A stretch of 64,000 nt of DNA from positions 1-64,000 of the forward strand of contig JAZNEP010000007.1 of assembly GCA_045588655.1 (NCBI GenBank), read 5' to 3'. Origin of the DNA: SVFI01 sp045588655 (GTDB taxonomy: Bacteria > Bacillota > Clostridia > Lachnospirales > Lachnospiraceae). Shown piece after piece: positions 17,073 through 24,799 of this stretch. The number at the start of each line of letters is the position of its first letter. Position 1 is the first letter of the stretch. The position numbers and the translations under genes are program-made. Below the pieces are notes generated by a model. That model was not told the DNA's origin, did not search any database, and saw nothing but the letters and a program-made list of their open reading frames with translations.

Positions 17073-18263
17073 TTATGAACATACGTCTCTTTTTCTATTC
17101 TTTTTTTGTTCTTTATCCTGATACATACGTAAATCTGCTTCGTTTAATAAGTCTTGTAACTTATATCCCTTTTCTGCATATATCATACCGACTGCTATTT
17201 CACAACAGATGTTGTCATCAAGTGTATTTAGTCGGTCAAGTTCCTGCTCCCAAGACATTTTTAATTGATTTATTTGTAGTTGTGTAAAATTACAAGCCAC
17301 CACTAAAAATTCATCTCCGCCAATACGATAACCATGGACATCCGGTCCTGTTATCTTGCGAATACTATCTGCAGCTTTGATGATCAACTTATCTCCGGCT
17401 TCATGTCCATAAGTATCATTCATTTTTTTTAGGTCATTAACATCAAAGTTAAAAATGGCAATGGAATCAAGATGGTTATATTCCGTTTCCAACATCAACA
17501 TATATTTTCTTTTATTATACATTCCTGTTAATCTATCGTGTTCACTGTCATAGACCAGTTTTTCACGCATCATACCATTTTCGATGTATAATCGAATCAC
17601 ACTAAGAAGTGTTTCTTCAGAGATGGATTCTCGATCCATTTTTTCATTTTCTGTATAATATAGTGCATAGTCTTGATCCGATATTGTACCTTTACAAAGT
17701 AGACCAAGCAAAGTGTCCGTAATAGGTTCCTTGCTGTAGGCCTGTGTGGCTTTATTGTAAGTAACAATGCGTTCGCTATTTTCATATTTTATTTTAAGCA
17801 TCACTTTGTCTATTTTAAATAGATCTGCAAGAATCGGAAGCAATTCATGATAGGAACCTTGTAGTTTCTCAAGAATTGCAGTCTGAAACTTAGATAGCTT
17901 TTTGAAAAAAGACATATATTTGCTGACGTCACGATTTAAAGTCATATACTCCGTAATATCCGTCAGATGATGAATCTGATAAAGATGCCCGTCTTTTTCA
18001 AATAGTCCCGATACCACTTTGAAATATAATCTGTTTTCATGATCGATGGTTTCCCATTCAATTGGCATATCAAGACTGAGCGTTGGACATTCCTCCAACC
18101 ATACAAGAATATCTTTTTTGGTTTCACCGGTCAGATCACGATGGTATATTTTTTGAAAAAAGAAATCTGCATATGCAATTTTATTATGCTCCATATCAAT
18201 TATGACAATTCCACCGCCGATATCATTTGTCATAAATCCGGCAATATGCTTTTTAAAAGCCAT
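17073..18263 (-). CDS. Diguanylate cyclase with N-terminal PAS domain
   Basis: The protein (about 396 residues) has a PAS-like sensor region (about 10-120), a linker with predicted helices and a C-terminal GGDEF domain (about 235-385). The active-site motif is RIGGDEF, so the cyclase should make c-di-GMP from GTP. The RxxD inhibitory site expected just upstream is missing, so product inhibition at the I-site is not expected. The ATG at 18263 is chosen because AGAAGG lies 8 bases before it; TTG and ATG codons further upstream overlap that site. It is the last gene of the partner-switching operon, 13 bases after the STAS gene. It has no membrane segment, so it is cytosolic. Confidence 0.9.
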   Translation of the reverse strand: MAFKKHIAGFMTNDIGGGIVIIDMEHNKIAYADFFFQKIYHRDLTGETKKDILVWLEECPTLSLDMPIEWETIDHENRLYFKVVSGLFEKDGHLYQIHHLTDITEYMTLNRDVSKYMSFFKKLSKFQTAILEKLQGSYHELLPILADLFKIDKVMLKIKYENSERIVTYNKATQAYSKEPITDTLLGLLCKGTISDQDYALYYTENEKMDRESISEETLLSVIRLYIENGMMREKLVYDSEHDRLTGMYNKRKYMLMLETEYNHLDSIAIFNFDVNDLKKMNDTYGHEAGDKLIIKAADSIRKITGPDVHGYRIGGDEFLVVACNFTQLQINQLKMSWEQELDRLNTLDDNICCEIAVGMIYAEKGYKLQDLLNEADLRMYQDKEQKKNRKRDVCS

Positions 18264-18276
18264 ATCCATCACCTTC

Positions 18277-18579
18277 TTATTCAATCGTTAGAATGTCGGA
18301 AAAACCAGTCATCTCAAACACTTCCATAACTGTTTCGTTGACATGTGTTACAACCATGGTTCCTTGCTTACGATTCATGGTTTTTTGTGCTAATAGAATA
18401 ACACGAAGTCCTGAACTTGCAACATAATGACAATTTGCCATATCAATAATCAGTTCTTTGATATCCTCGGAAAGCTCTCCTTCAAGTATGCCTGAGAGCT
18501 CATTCGCAGCCATAGTATCAAGACGTCCGTTTAAAAGAATCCATTTTTTATTTGCTTCATTTTTTATATCAATATTCAC
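18277..18579 (-). CDS. STAS-domain anti-anti-sigma-type protein (RsbV/SpoIIAA-like)
   Basis: The 100-residue protein is a single STAS domain. The phospho-acceptor region reads VASSGLRVIL (about residue 55), matching the DSSGL block of SpoIIAA/RsbV, with the Asp before the serines replaced by Ala. Phosphorylation by the adjacent RsbW-like kinase and dephosphorylation by the SpoIIE-type phosphatase upstream in the operon are inferred from family knowledge. The start is GTG at 18579 with a GGAGG site 7 bases upstream. It lies 16 bases after the kinase gene. Confidence 0.88.
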   Translation of the reverse strand: MNIDIKNEANKKWILLNGRLDTMAANELSGILEGELSEDIKELIIDMANCHYVASSGLRVILLAQKTMNRKQGTMVVTHVNETVMEVFEMTGFSDILTIE

Positions 18580-18595
18580 AATGATTCCTCCAACT

Positions 18596-19027
18596 TTACC
18601 ATGTTTTGGAAAGTGTTAATCTGTTTTTTTTATCCGTATAATCATACTCTACAGTATCCATATTATTTTTTACCATAAAAATACCAAGTCCACCAATTTC
18701 TCTATCTTCTGCAGAAAGTGAGATATCCGGATTTTCATTGGATAAAGGATTAAAAGGGGCTCCATAATCCGATATACACACCGTCGCCTTGCCACCTTTC
18801 GAATGGGTAGCTGTCTCTGTGACGAGATGAACTGTGCATTCACCGGACTTCAAGGGATATGCATAATTTGCAATATTAATAAAAATTTCTTCTACGGACA
18901 CACAAATTTGTGCAACTGTTTTTTTCGGGCAAGCACACTCGCTTAGTTTTTCTTCAATAAACTCAAGTAGTTTATGCAGTTGTGAGACATCTGCTCTAAG
19001 TACAAGCTGACTGTTATTTTGTTTCAT
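18596..19027 (-). CDS. RsbW-like serine kinase / anti-sigma-type ATPase
   Basis: The 143-residue protein is a lone HATPase_c domain of the SpoIIAB/RsbW class. The N-box is in VEEIFINIANYAY (about 46-58), the G1 box in DYGAPFNPL and the G2 box in GGLGIFMVK. Such kinases phosphorylate a STAS antagonist and bind a target protein, classically a sigma factor. No sigma factor is encoded in this operon, so the target may be the adjacent cyclase or a distant protein. An AAGGGG site precedes the ATG. Confidence 0.85.
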   Translation of the reverse strand: MKQNNSQLVLRADVSQLHKLLEFIEEKLSECACPKKTVAQICVSVEEIFINIANYAYPLKSGECTVHLVTETATHSKGGKATVCISDYGAPFNPLSNENPDISLSAEDREIGGLGIFMVKNNMDTVEYDYTDKKNRLTLSKTW

Positions 19028-19036
19028 AAAAACCCC

Positions 19037-19816
19037 TTATAAATCACTTAAAAACTGTAAAGAACGTTTTAACTCTTCAAGTCCTCTTACTTCTACCAGA
19101 ACACTTGTATCTGAAAAATGTGTGTTATAAATCTTTTTGAAATAGTTCCAATCAATTTTTCCCTCCCCAATAGGCAGGTGAAGATCCTGTAAAAAATCAT
19201 TATCATTAATATGGATATGCTTTACATACGGAGCAAATGCGCTAATCCAATCATCAATCCTCGCCGGATCTCCAAATGCATGTGCATGTCCATAATCGAA
19301 ACAAATGCCAAAATTAGAATAAACAGAAAGATTTTTAGCCAGTTGTTCCAATAATTCATAGGACATATCAAACATATTCTCAATATAGATATTTAACTCA
19401 TTATATTTAGAAAGTTTTTCTTTCCAATATACAGTATTTCGTTCCAACCATGATTGACAATAACTTTCCGAATGAAAATTTGCAATAAAATTTGTATGAA
19501 AAACAATAGCGGATGCTCCGAGTTGTTTTGCAATCAACAGACTTTGTTCGACTCGTTTATCTGAAACCATATAAATTTGCGGATCATCCGATGCTACATT
19601 TATATCAAAAAAGGCGCCGTGCATCATTCGATAGGCCGGTAAATCATTATGTATCATATAAGACTGCACAATCTCCTGACATGCCTTATCATCTTCCAAA
19701 AGCGTAGGAACATAAAAATCATTGTATTCAAATCCACAATGATATGTTTGCGCCAGCAAAATACTTTGCTCTATTTGATTGTGTTCCGGAATCATCAGCA
19801 ATTTCTCTATTTTCAT
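19037..19816 (-). CDS. Xylose-isomerase-like TIM-barrel protein (AP endonuclease 2 family)
   Basis: The 259-residue protein has the sugar phosphate isomerase/epimerase fold. Metal-ligand candidates are all present: Glu in YIENMF (about 143), Asp/His in FDYGHAHAF (about 171), His in HIHINDND (about 204) and a late Glu in LVEVRG. This suggests a working divalent-metal site, with an unknown substrate. Its ATG overlaps the phosphatase stop codon by 4 bases (ATGA), which implies translational coupling. An isomerase-fold protein inside a partner-switching operon is unusual; a ligand-sensing role is possible but unproven. Confidence 0.8.
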   Translation of the reverse strand: MKIEKLLMIPEHNQIEQSILLAQTYHCGFEYNDFYVPTLLEDDKACQEIVQSYMIHNDLPAYRMMHGAFFDINVASDDPQIYMVSDKRVEQSLLIAKQLGASAIVFHTNFIANFHSESYCQSWLERNTVYWKEKLSKYNELNIYIENMFDMSYELLEQLAKNLSVYSNFGICFDYGHAHAFGDPARIDDWISAFAPYVKHIHINDNDFLQDLHLPIGEGKIDWNYFKKIYNTHFSDTSVLVEVRGLEELKRSLQFLSDL

Positions 19817-20928
19817 TTCTCTTTCCGACTCAGGCAGAGCATGGTGATATCGTCTACCTGACTTACCCCTTCTGCAAATTGATCGACACTATCATAAATC
19901 TTTTTAAGAAACAAATCAGATTTGTCAATATGACTTATGTTTTCATTGAGTGCTTTCATCAATCGCTGTTCACTAAACAGTTCTTCCCTTTTGTTGATAG
20001 CTTCTGTTACACCATCCGTGTATAAATACAGAACATCTCCGGAGTCCAACCGGATGCTCTGCTGTTGATACGTAATATCTTCCATCATTCCGAACACAAG
20101 GTTTGCTTTCATCTGCATACGTTCAAAGAGCCCGTCTTTCTTCATTAAGTACGGCGGCGTGTGACCTGCATTCACGTAGGTAAGTACACTGGTATTTAAA
20201 TCAAGAACACATAGAAATGCAGTAACAAACATTCCTTCGTCATTTTTGTAGCACAACTGATTATTTACCCGATACGCCACTTCATCTAAAGCCAAACCTA
20301 AGGAGGCATAATTTTTTATATGTATTTTGGCCATGCTCATAAAAAGCGCAGCCGGAATACCTTTGCCGGATACATCTGCAACAAGAAAACACAGATGTGA
20401 CTCATCGATCAAAAAAATATCATAAAAGTCTCCGCCAACCTCTTTAGCTGGTCTTACATTGGCCATTACATAAATATCTTTTAGTGCATGAAATGGTGAG
20501 AAATCTTTTTCCAGACAGCCAACCTGAATTTTGGTGGCAACAGCCAGTTCTGATTTTATACGTTCCTGTTCCCTTATCAGTGTGGCTGTTTTTTGGTACA
20601 GCATATTCATAAATGTACCGTAGACGCTCCTGTTTTTTTCTGCAATGGAAAAAAACTCTTCTTTGGAAATGTTGGAACAGATCACAGAACATAGGGCTCG
20701 CACTGTTGCACCACGTTTATCATCATTAATTAAACCAAGCTCACCGATAATGTCACCTTCACCCAGAAGATTTACTCGCTCATTTCTGTCATTTAATACT
20801 TCTGCCTGTCCTTGTTGAATGATGTACATTCCATCTTCGGAATCGGCTCCCAGTGTCACAATATTTTCCCCTTTAGTAAAACGTACCTCACGCACCGTTG
20901 AAAATTCTTTAAAATGTTCTATATTCAT
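19813..20928 (-). CDS. Cyclic-nucleotide-binding-domain protein with SpoIIE/RsbU-type PP2C phosphatase
   Basis: The 371-residue protein has an N-terminal cNMP-binding-like domain (about 10-120, with the GEGDIIGELGLI block), a helical linker with coiled-coil character (about 120-145) and a PP2C phosphatase domain (about 150-370). The metal-binding acids are present in GGDFYD, VADVSGKG, YTDGVTEA and DDITML. It should dephosphorylate the STAS protein and so trigger the partner switch in response to a ligand. It is the first gene of the five-gene operon, with its own consensus promoter and a GAGG site. Confidence 0.9.
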   Translation of the reverse strand: MNIEHFKEFSTVREVRFTKGENIVTLGADSEDGMYIIQQGQAEVLNDRNERVNLLGEGDIIGELGLINDDKRGATVRALCSVICSNISKEEFFSIAEKNRSVYGTFMNMLYQKTATLIREQERIKSELAVATKIQVGCLEKDFSPFHALKDIYVMANVRPAKEVGGDFYDIFLIDESHLCFLVADVSGKGIPAALFMSMAKIHIKNYASLGLALDEVAYRVNNQLCYKNDEGMFVTAFLCVLDLNTSVLTYVNAGHTPPYLMKKDGLFERMQMKANLVFGMMEDITYQQQSIRLDSGDVLYLYTDGVTEAINKREELFSEQRLMKALNENISHIDKSDLFLKKIYDSVDQFAEGVSQVDDITMLCLSRKEK

Positions 20929-20968
20929 CCGATATCCTCACCATATATGTGTGACATTTTATTACTAT

Positions 20969-20998
20969 ATTTTACCTTACGCAGGAATATACTGTCAA
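20969..20998 (-). promoter_or_regulatory. Promoter of the partner-switching operon
   Basis: Perfect TTGACA (20998-20993) and TAAAAT (20974-20969) boxes on the minus strand, 18 bases apart and about 40 bases before the phosphatase gene. Confidence 0.65.
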
Positions 20999-21047
20999 CT
21001 TATCGAACATAGTAAAACACGTAGAAAATATGTATAGAAAAAACGCA

Positions 21048-21082
21048 TAAAAAAACGTCAGTGAAATATAATCACTGACGTT
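21048..21082 (-). terminator. Intrinsic terminator after yajC
   Basis: AACGTCAGTGA (21054-21064) pairs with TCACTGACGTT (21072-21082). The preceding A run on the plus strand gives a U tract for minus-strand transcripts. Confidence 0.85.
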
Positions 21083-21101
21083 ATAATTTACCGATATTAC
21101 A

Positions 21102-21419
21102 TTATTCAGCGTCCGGCTTTTCTACCTGAGCAATTGCTGTTTTATTCATTGGAATACGGCAATTTTTGTTATTACCGAATTCAACAATTACTGTATTCTG
21201 TTCATCATCAATATCAATGACAATTCCATAGAAACCACTTGTGGTTAGAACACTGTCACCAACTGACATCGAAGATAACATAGCGTTAATGCGTTTCTGT
21301 TCTTTTTTCTGTGGACGTGAAAAACAAAAATAAAAGAATACAACAAAAACAACAACATATGATACAAGGATAAGACCTGACCCGGTTGCTGTCGGTTCAG
21401 CTGCTAATAAAATTCCCAT
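21102..21419 (-). CDS. yajC: Preprotein translocase subunit YajC
   Basis: The 105-residue protein has one N-terminal membrane helix (about 15-33) followed by the RPQKKEQKR basic block and a small beta domain with VGDSVLTTSGFYG, all typical of YajC. It associates with SecDF at the Sec translocon. Its place after tgt matches the tgt-yajC order common in bacteria, although secDF is not in the window. A CGGAGG site precedes the ATG and a separate promoter lies in the tgt-yajC gap. Confidence 0.92.
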   Translation of the reverse strand: MGILLAAEPTATGSGLILVSYVVVFVVFFYFCFSRPQKKEQKRINAMLSSMSVGDSVLTTSGFYGIVIDIDDEQNTVIVEFGNNKNCRIPMNKTAIAQVEKPDAE

Positions 21420-21462
21420 GTAAAAACCTCCGTTTATGTTTTAAATTTTCGTACTAGAAGAT

Positions 21463-21491
21463 ATCATACACAAATTATGGAAGATGTGCAA
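21463..21491 (-). promoter_or_regulatory. Probable yajC promoter
   Basis: On the minus strand TTGCAC (21491-21486) and TATGAT (21468-21463) are 17 bases apart, in the 99-base gap between tgt and yajC. Confidence 0.5.
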
Positions 21492-21518
21492 GTAAAACAT
21501 TGATTTTGGAGCTATCTT

Positions 21519-22649
21519 CTATTCACCTGCTGACATACTGTCGAGCAGATCTTTTTTGTAGGAAGAAAATCTGCCTTCGTCAAGCGCAGTCCTTATATCT
21601 TCCATCATATGATTATAAAAATACAGATTATGCAATACACAAAGACGCATCCCCAGCATTTCTTTTGCTTTTAAAAGATGTCGGATGTATGCTCGTGAAT
21701 AACGTTTGCATGCTGGACATTGACACTCTTCTTCAATCGGCCTATCATCCAGTTCATATTTCGCATTAAACAGATTAATTTTTCCGTACTTTGTATATAG
21801 ATGTCCATGTCGACCGTTTCTGGAAGGATATACGCAGTCGAAAAAATCAATACCACGTTCTACTGCTTCTAAAATATTGGCCGGTGTACCAACTCCCATC
21901 AGATAGCGAGGTTTTTCTATTGGAAGGTATGGCGTGGTCTCCTCAATGACATAATACATTTCATCATGTGATTCGCCTACAGCTAATCCACCGAGTGCAT
22001 ATCCCTGTAAATCAAACTCAGCAATTCGCTTTGCATGTTCCACACGAATATCCTTATAAATCGCCCCTTGATTAATACCAAACAACCATTGTTGTTTATT
22101 GATCGTATCTTCTAACGTATTTAAACGATTCATTTCTCTTTGACATCGTTCCAACCATCTTGTGGTTCGATCTACGGAATTTTTTACATAAGTATAGTCA
22201 GCTTTGCTTGGTGGACATTCATCAAATGCCATTGCAATTGTAGAAGCCAAATGTGACTGAATCTGCATACTTTCTTCCGGTCCCATAAAAATTTTACGTC
22301 CATCAATATGGGAACTAAAATAAACACCCTCTTCTTTGATTTTTCGAAGTCCTGCAAGTGAAAACACTTGAAAACCACCGGAATCTGTAAGAATCGGCTT
22401 GTCCCATACCATAAATTTTTGTAAGCCGCCTAATTTGTGAACCACTTCATCTCCCGGTCTTACATGGAGATGGTAAGTGTTGGATAATTGAATTTGTGTA
22501 CCAATTGCTTCAAGATCTTCGGTTCCGACTGCACCTTTAATTGCTGCAATTGTTCCCACATTCATAAAAACCGGAGTCTGAACCACACCGTGCGGCGTTG
22601 TAACAACTCCGCGCCGGGCATTTCCTTCCTGTTTTATCACTTTAAACAT
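21519..22649 (-). CDS. tgt: Queuine tRNA-ribosyltransferase (tRNA-guanine transglycosylase)
   Basis: The enzyme swaps guanine 34 for preQ1 in tRNAs with GUN anticodons. The 376-residue protein shows the TIM-barrel motifs: LTDSGGFQVFSL with the active-site Asp (about 89), FDECPP (about 142), GGLAVGES (about 219) and the nucleophile Asp in DCVYPSRNGRHG (about 267). Zinc ligands are the cysteines in CQCPAC and a later Cys and His in LCVLHN. queA, the next pathway enzyme, is also in this window at 62-63 kb. It lies 27 bases after the VanY-type gene. Confidence 0.95.
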   Translation of the reverse strand: MFKVIKQEGNARRGVVTTPHGVVQTPVFMNVGTIAAIKGAVGTEDLEAIGTQIQLSNTYHLHVRPGDEVVHKLGGLQKFMVWDKPILTDSGGFQVFSLAGLRKIKEEGVYFSSHIDGRKIFMGPEESMQIQSHLASTIAMAFDECPPSKADYTYVKNSVDRTTRWLERCQREMNRLNTLEDTINKQQWLFGINQGAIYKDIRVEHAKRIAEFDLQGYALGGLAVGESHDEMYYVIEETTPYLPIEKPRYLMGVGTPANILEAVERGIDFFDCVYPSRNGRHGHLYTKYGKINLFNAKYELDDRPIEEECQCPACKRYSRAYIRHLLKAKEMLGMRLCVLHNLYFYNHMMEDIRTALDEGRFSSYKKDLLDSMSAGE

Positions 22650-22676
22650 GATTATTTCTCCATTTCTTCATCATAA

Positions 22677-23501
22677 TTATTGTTGTTCTAACAACTCTGC
22701 TGTAAATTCTTCAAGTGTTATATCATGATCATACATGTATTTGGCTGCTGATTTACCTACATAACGAAAATGCCACGGTTCAAATGCAATTCCGGTAATA
22801 TCTTCTTTACCACTAGGATAGCGTAGAATAAAACCATATTCATAACTATGCATAGCAAGCCATTTTCCAGCCTGTGTATCCGCAAAACCTTCCGTCAGAG
22901 TTGTATACGTATCTGATGTAATGTCAAGTGCCAATCCAATCTGGTGTTCTGACGATCCCGGCACAGTAACTACTTGTGCTGTCTTGCGATAAGATTCCAA
23001 ATAAGATAACTTATTTTTCATATACGATTTAATTTTTCGACTAAATAGATAAATCTGTCGTTCATAATCTCTGTAAGGAGAACGTATCTCGAGTGTTACG
23101 CCATCCGCTTTGGCTGCCTGCATCATTTGCTGAAGCTCAGGAATAATACGTTCATCACATTTCATACTACCTTTGCTTGTTTTTAGCACACCAAGTGTCA
23201 GTTCATAATCCTCCGGAATAGAGTGTTGTTTATTTACGAGCACAAGGTTCCAATCATCTTTATCGAACGAACGGATATCTATTTCATCAACTACATCCGT
23301 TTCTGAATCATCTACCGCGGTATATTCTGAGTTCATTACATCATCTAATGTAAAGGCGATTTCTTCTGTTGCAATCGCATCCGCTCCTTCTTTCTCAGAG
23401 GTGGTCGGCTCAGTTTTATAGATGAAACTATTATTTATTGTAAATATAAAAATAACGCAAAATATACATAGTATCTTTCGTATATTTATCCTTTTTTTCA
23501 T
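22677..23501 (-). CDS. D-alanyl-D-alanine carboxypeptidase, VanY family
   Basis: The protein (about 274 residues from 23501) begins with a Lys/Arg-rich N-terminus and one hydrophobic helix, then an acidic linker, then a VanY peptidase domain (about 120-274). Zinc and catalytic residues are in SSEHQIGLALDI and EPWHFRYVG. The SPYRDYERQ block is also typical. It trims the terminal D-Ala from peptidoglycan stems outside the membrane. The start is uncertain: 23501 has only a weak GGGATGG site, and an ATG at 23537 has none. It may be transcribed with tgt. Confidence 0.88.
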   Translation of the reverse strand: MKKRINIRKILCIFCVIFIFTINNSFIYKTEPTTSEKEGADAIATEEIAFTLDDVMNSEYTAVDDSETDVVDEIDIRSFDKDDWNLVLVNKQHSIPEDYELTLGVLKTSKGSMKCDERIIPELQQMMQAAKADGVTLEIRSPYRDYERQIYLFSRKIKSYMKNKLSYLESYRKTAQVVTVPGSSEHQIGLALDITSDTYTTLTEGFADTQAGKWLAMHSYEYGFILRYPSGKEDITGIAFEPWHFRYVGKSAAKYMYDHDITLEEFTAELLEQQ

Positions 23502-23596
23502 CGTTAATCCATCCCACATTTTACATTCAACATACATTTTAAATCATATCATATCAAAATACGCTTTGCAAACATTACTACCTTAGCGTATAATTA

Positions 23597-23624
23597 TTGT
23601 GTTTGTTTCTTTATGAGATATAAT
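23597..23624 (+). promoter_or_regulatory. Probable aroC promoter
   Basis: TTGTGT (23597-23602) and a perfect TATAAT (23619-23624) are 16 bases apart, about 70 bases upstream of aroC. Confidence 0.5.
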
Positions 23625-23692
23625 TAATACAATGAGAGATTGATTTAGAAATAGAATATAAATAGATTTTTATAAAATTGGAGGTATTTTAC

Positions 23693-24790
23693 ATGGCAGG
23701 TTCTATGTTAGGAAAACATTTTACTATACAGACATTCGGTGAGTCGCATGGGGAAGGAATTGGTGTGGTTGTGGACGGATGTCCGGCCGGACTTTCTCTT
23801 TCAGCAGAAGATATTCAAATATATTTAAATCGTCGAAAACCGGGACAAAATAAATTTGCGACGCCACGAAAAGAGGCCGATGAAGTAGAAATATTGTCCG
23901 GTGTTTTTGAAGGAAAGACTACCGGTACTCCGATTGCACTTCTTGTACGCAACACGTCGCAGCGTTCCGGGGATTATTCTGAGATTGCATCCTACTATAG
24001 GCCTGGACATGCAGATTATACATTTGATCAGAAATTCGGTTTCCGTGATTATAGAGGTGGTGGTCGCTCTTCCGGTCGTGAAACAATTGGTCGTGTGGCG
24101 GCCGGTGCAATCGCACTTAAACTTTTGAAGGAACTTGGTATTCGAGTTTGCGCGTATACACGTTCCATTGGTCCAGTTTCAATTGATGATACCAAGTTCA
24201 ATGAAAACGCCATCTATAACACACCAACTTCTATGCCAGATGAGAACGCATCTAAGCTGGCAGAAGCATATTTAGAAGAATGTATGCACAACCATGATTC
24301 ATCCGGTGGTGTCATAGAATGTATTGTAAAGGGTGCTGTAGCAGGTATCGGAGAACCTGTCTTTGACAAACTGGATGCAAATCTCGGAAAGGCAATCATG
24401 TCAATCGGTAGTGTGAAGGCCTTTGAAATTGGCGATGGTATCTCGGTAGCTACAAATCGCGGGTCTGAGAATAATGATGCTTTTGTCCTGCAAGATGGGC
24501 AAATCATAAAGGAAACCAATCACAGTGGTGGTATTTTGGGTGGAATCAGTGATGGAAGTGACATCATACTCCGCGCTTACATTAAACCTACTCCTTCCAT
24601 TTTCAAAGAGCAGCATACCGTAAATAAATCCGGTGAAAATATTTCGATTGAAATAAAGGGGCGCCATGATCCGGTCATTGTTCCTAGAGCTGTCGTTGTG
24701 GTTGAAGCTATGACTGCGCTTACATTGATTGACCTGATGATGGAAAATGCTACATCAAAGCTGGAACACTTAAAAAAAATATATCTGTAA
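23693..24790 (+). CDS. aroC: Chorismate synthase
   Basis: The FMN-dependent enzyme makes chorismate from EPSP, the last common aromatic step; tyrA and aroA lie at 57-60 kb. The start at 23693 (MAGSMLGKHF) has a GGAGG site 8 bases upstream and gives 365 residues. Diagnostic blocks are TFGESHGEGIG (about 14), the GHADYTFDQKFGFRDYRGGGRSS stretch (about 106) and GGISDGSDI near 285. It stands alone on the plus strand and converges with the hybrid kinase gene with only a 9-base gap and no visible terminator. Confidence 0.96.
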   Translation: MAGSMLGKHFTIQTFGESHGEGIGVVVDGCPAGLSLSAEDIQIYLNRRKPGQNKFATPRKEADEVEILSGVFEGKTTGTPIALLVRNTSQRSGDYSEIASYYRPGHADYTFDQKFGFRDYRGGGRSSGRETIGRVAAGAIALKLLKELGIRVCAYTRSIGPVSIDDTKFNENAIYNTPTSMPDENASKLAEAYLEECMHNHDSSGGVIECIVKGAVAGIGEPVFDKLDANLGKAIMSIGSVKAFEIGDGISVATNRGSENNDAFVLQDGQIIKETNHSGGILGGISDGSDIILRAYIKPTPSIFKEQHTVNKSGENISIEIKGRHDPVIVPRAVVVVEAMTALTLIDLMMENATSKLEHLKKIYL

Positions 24791-24799
24791 AAGATAGTT

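Noticed and set aside
17073..20928. Classic SigB/SigF anti-sigma operon
   Set aside because: No sigma factor gene lies in or beside the operon; the last gene is a diguanylate cyclase.
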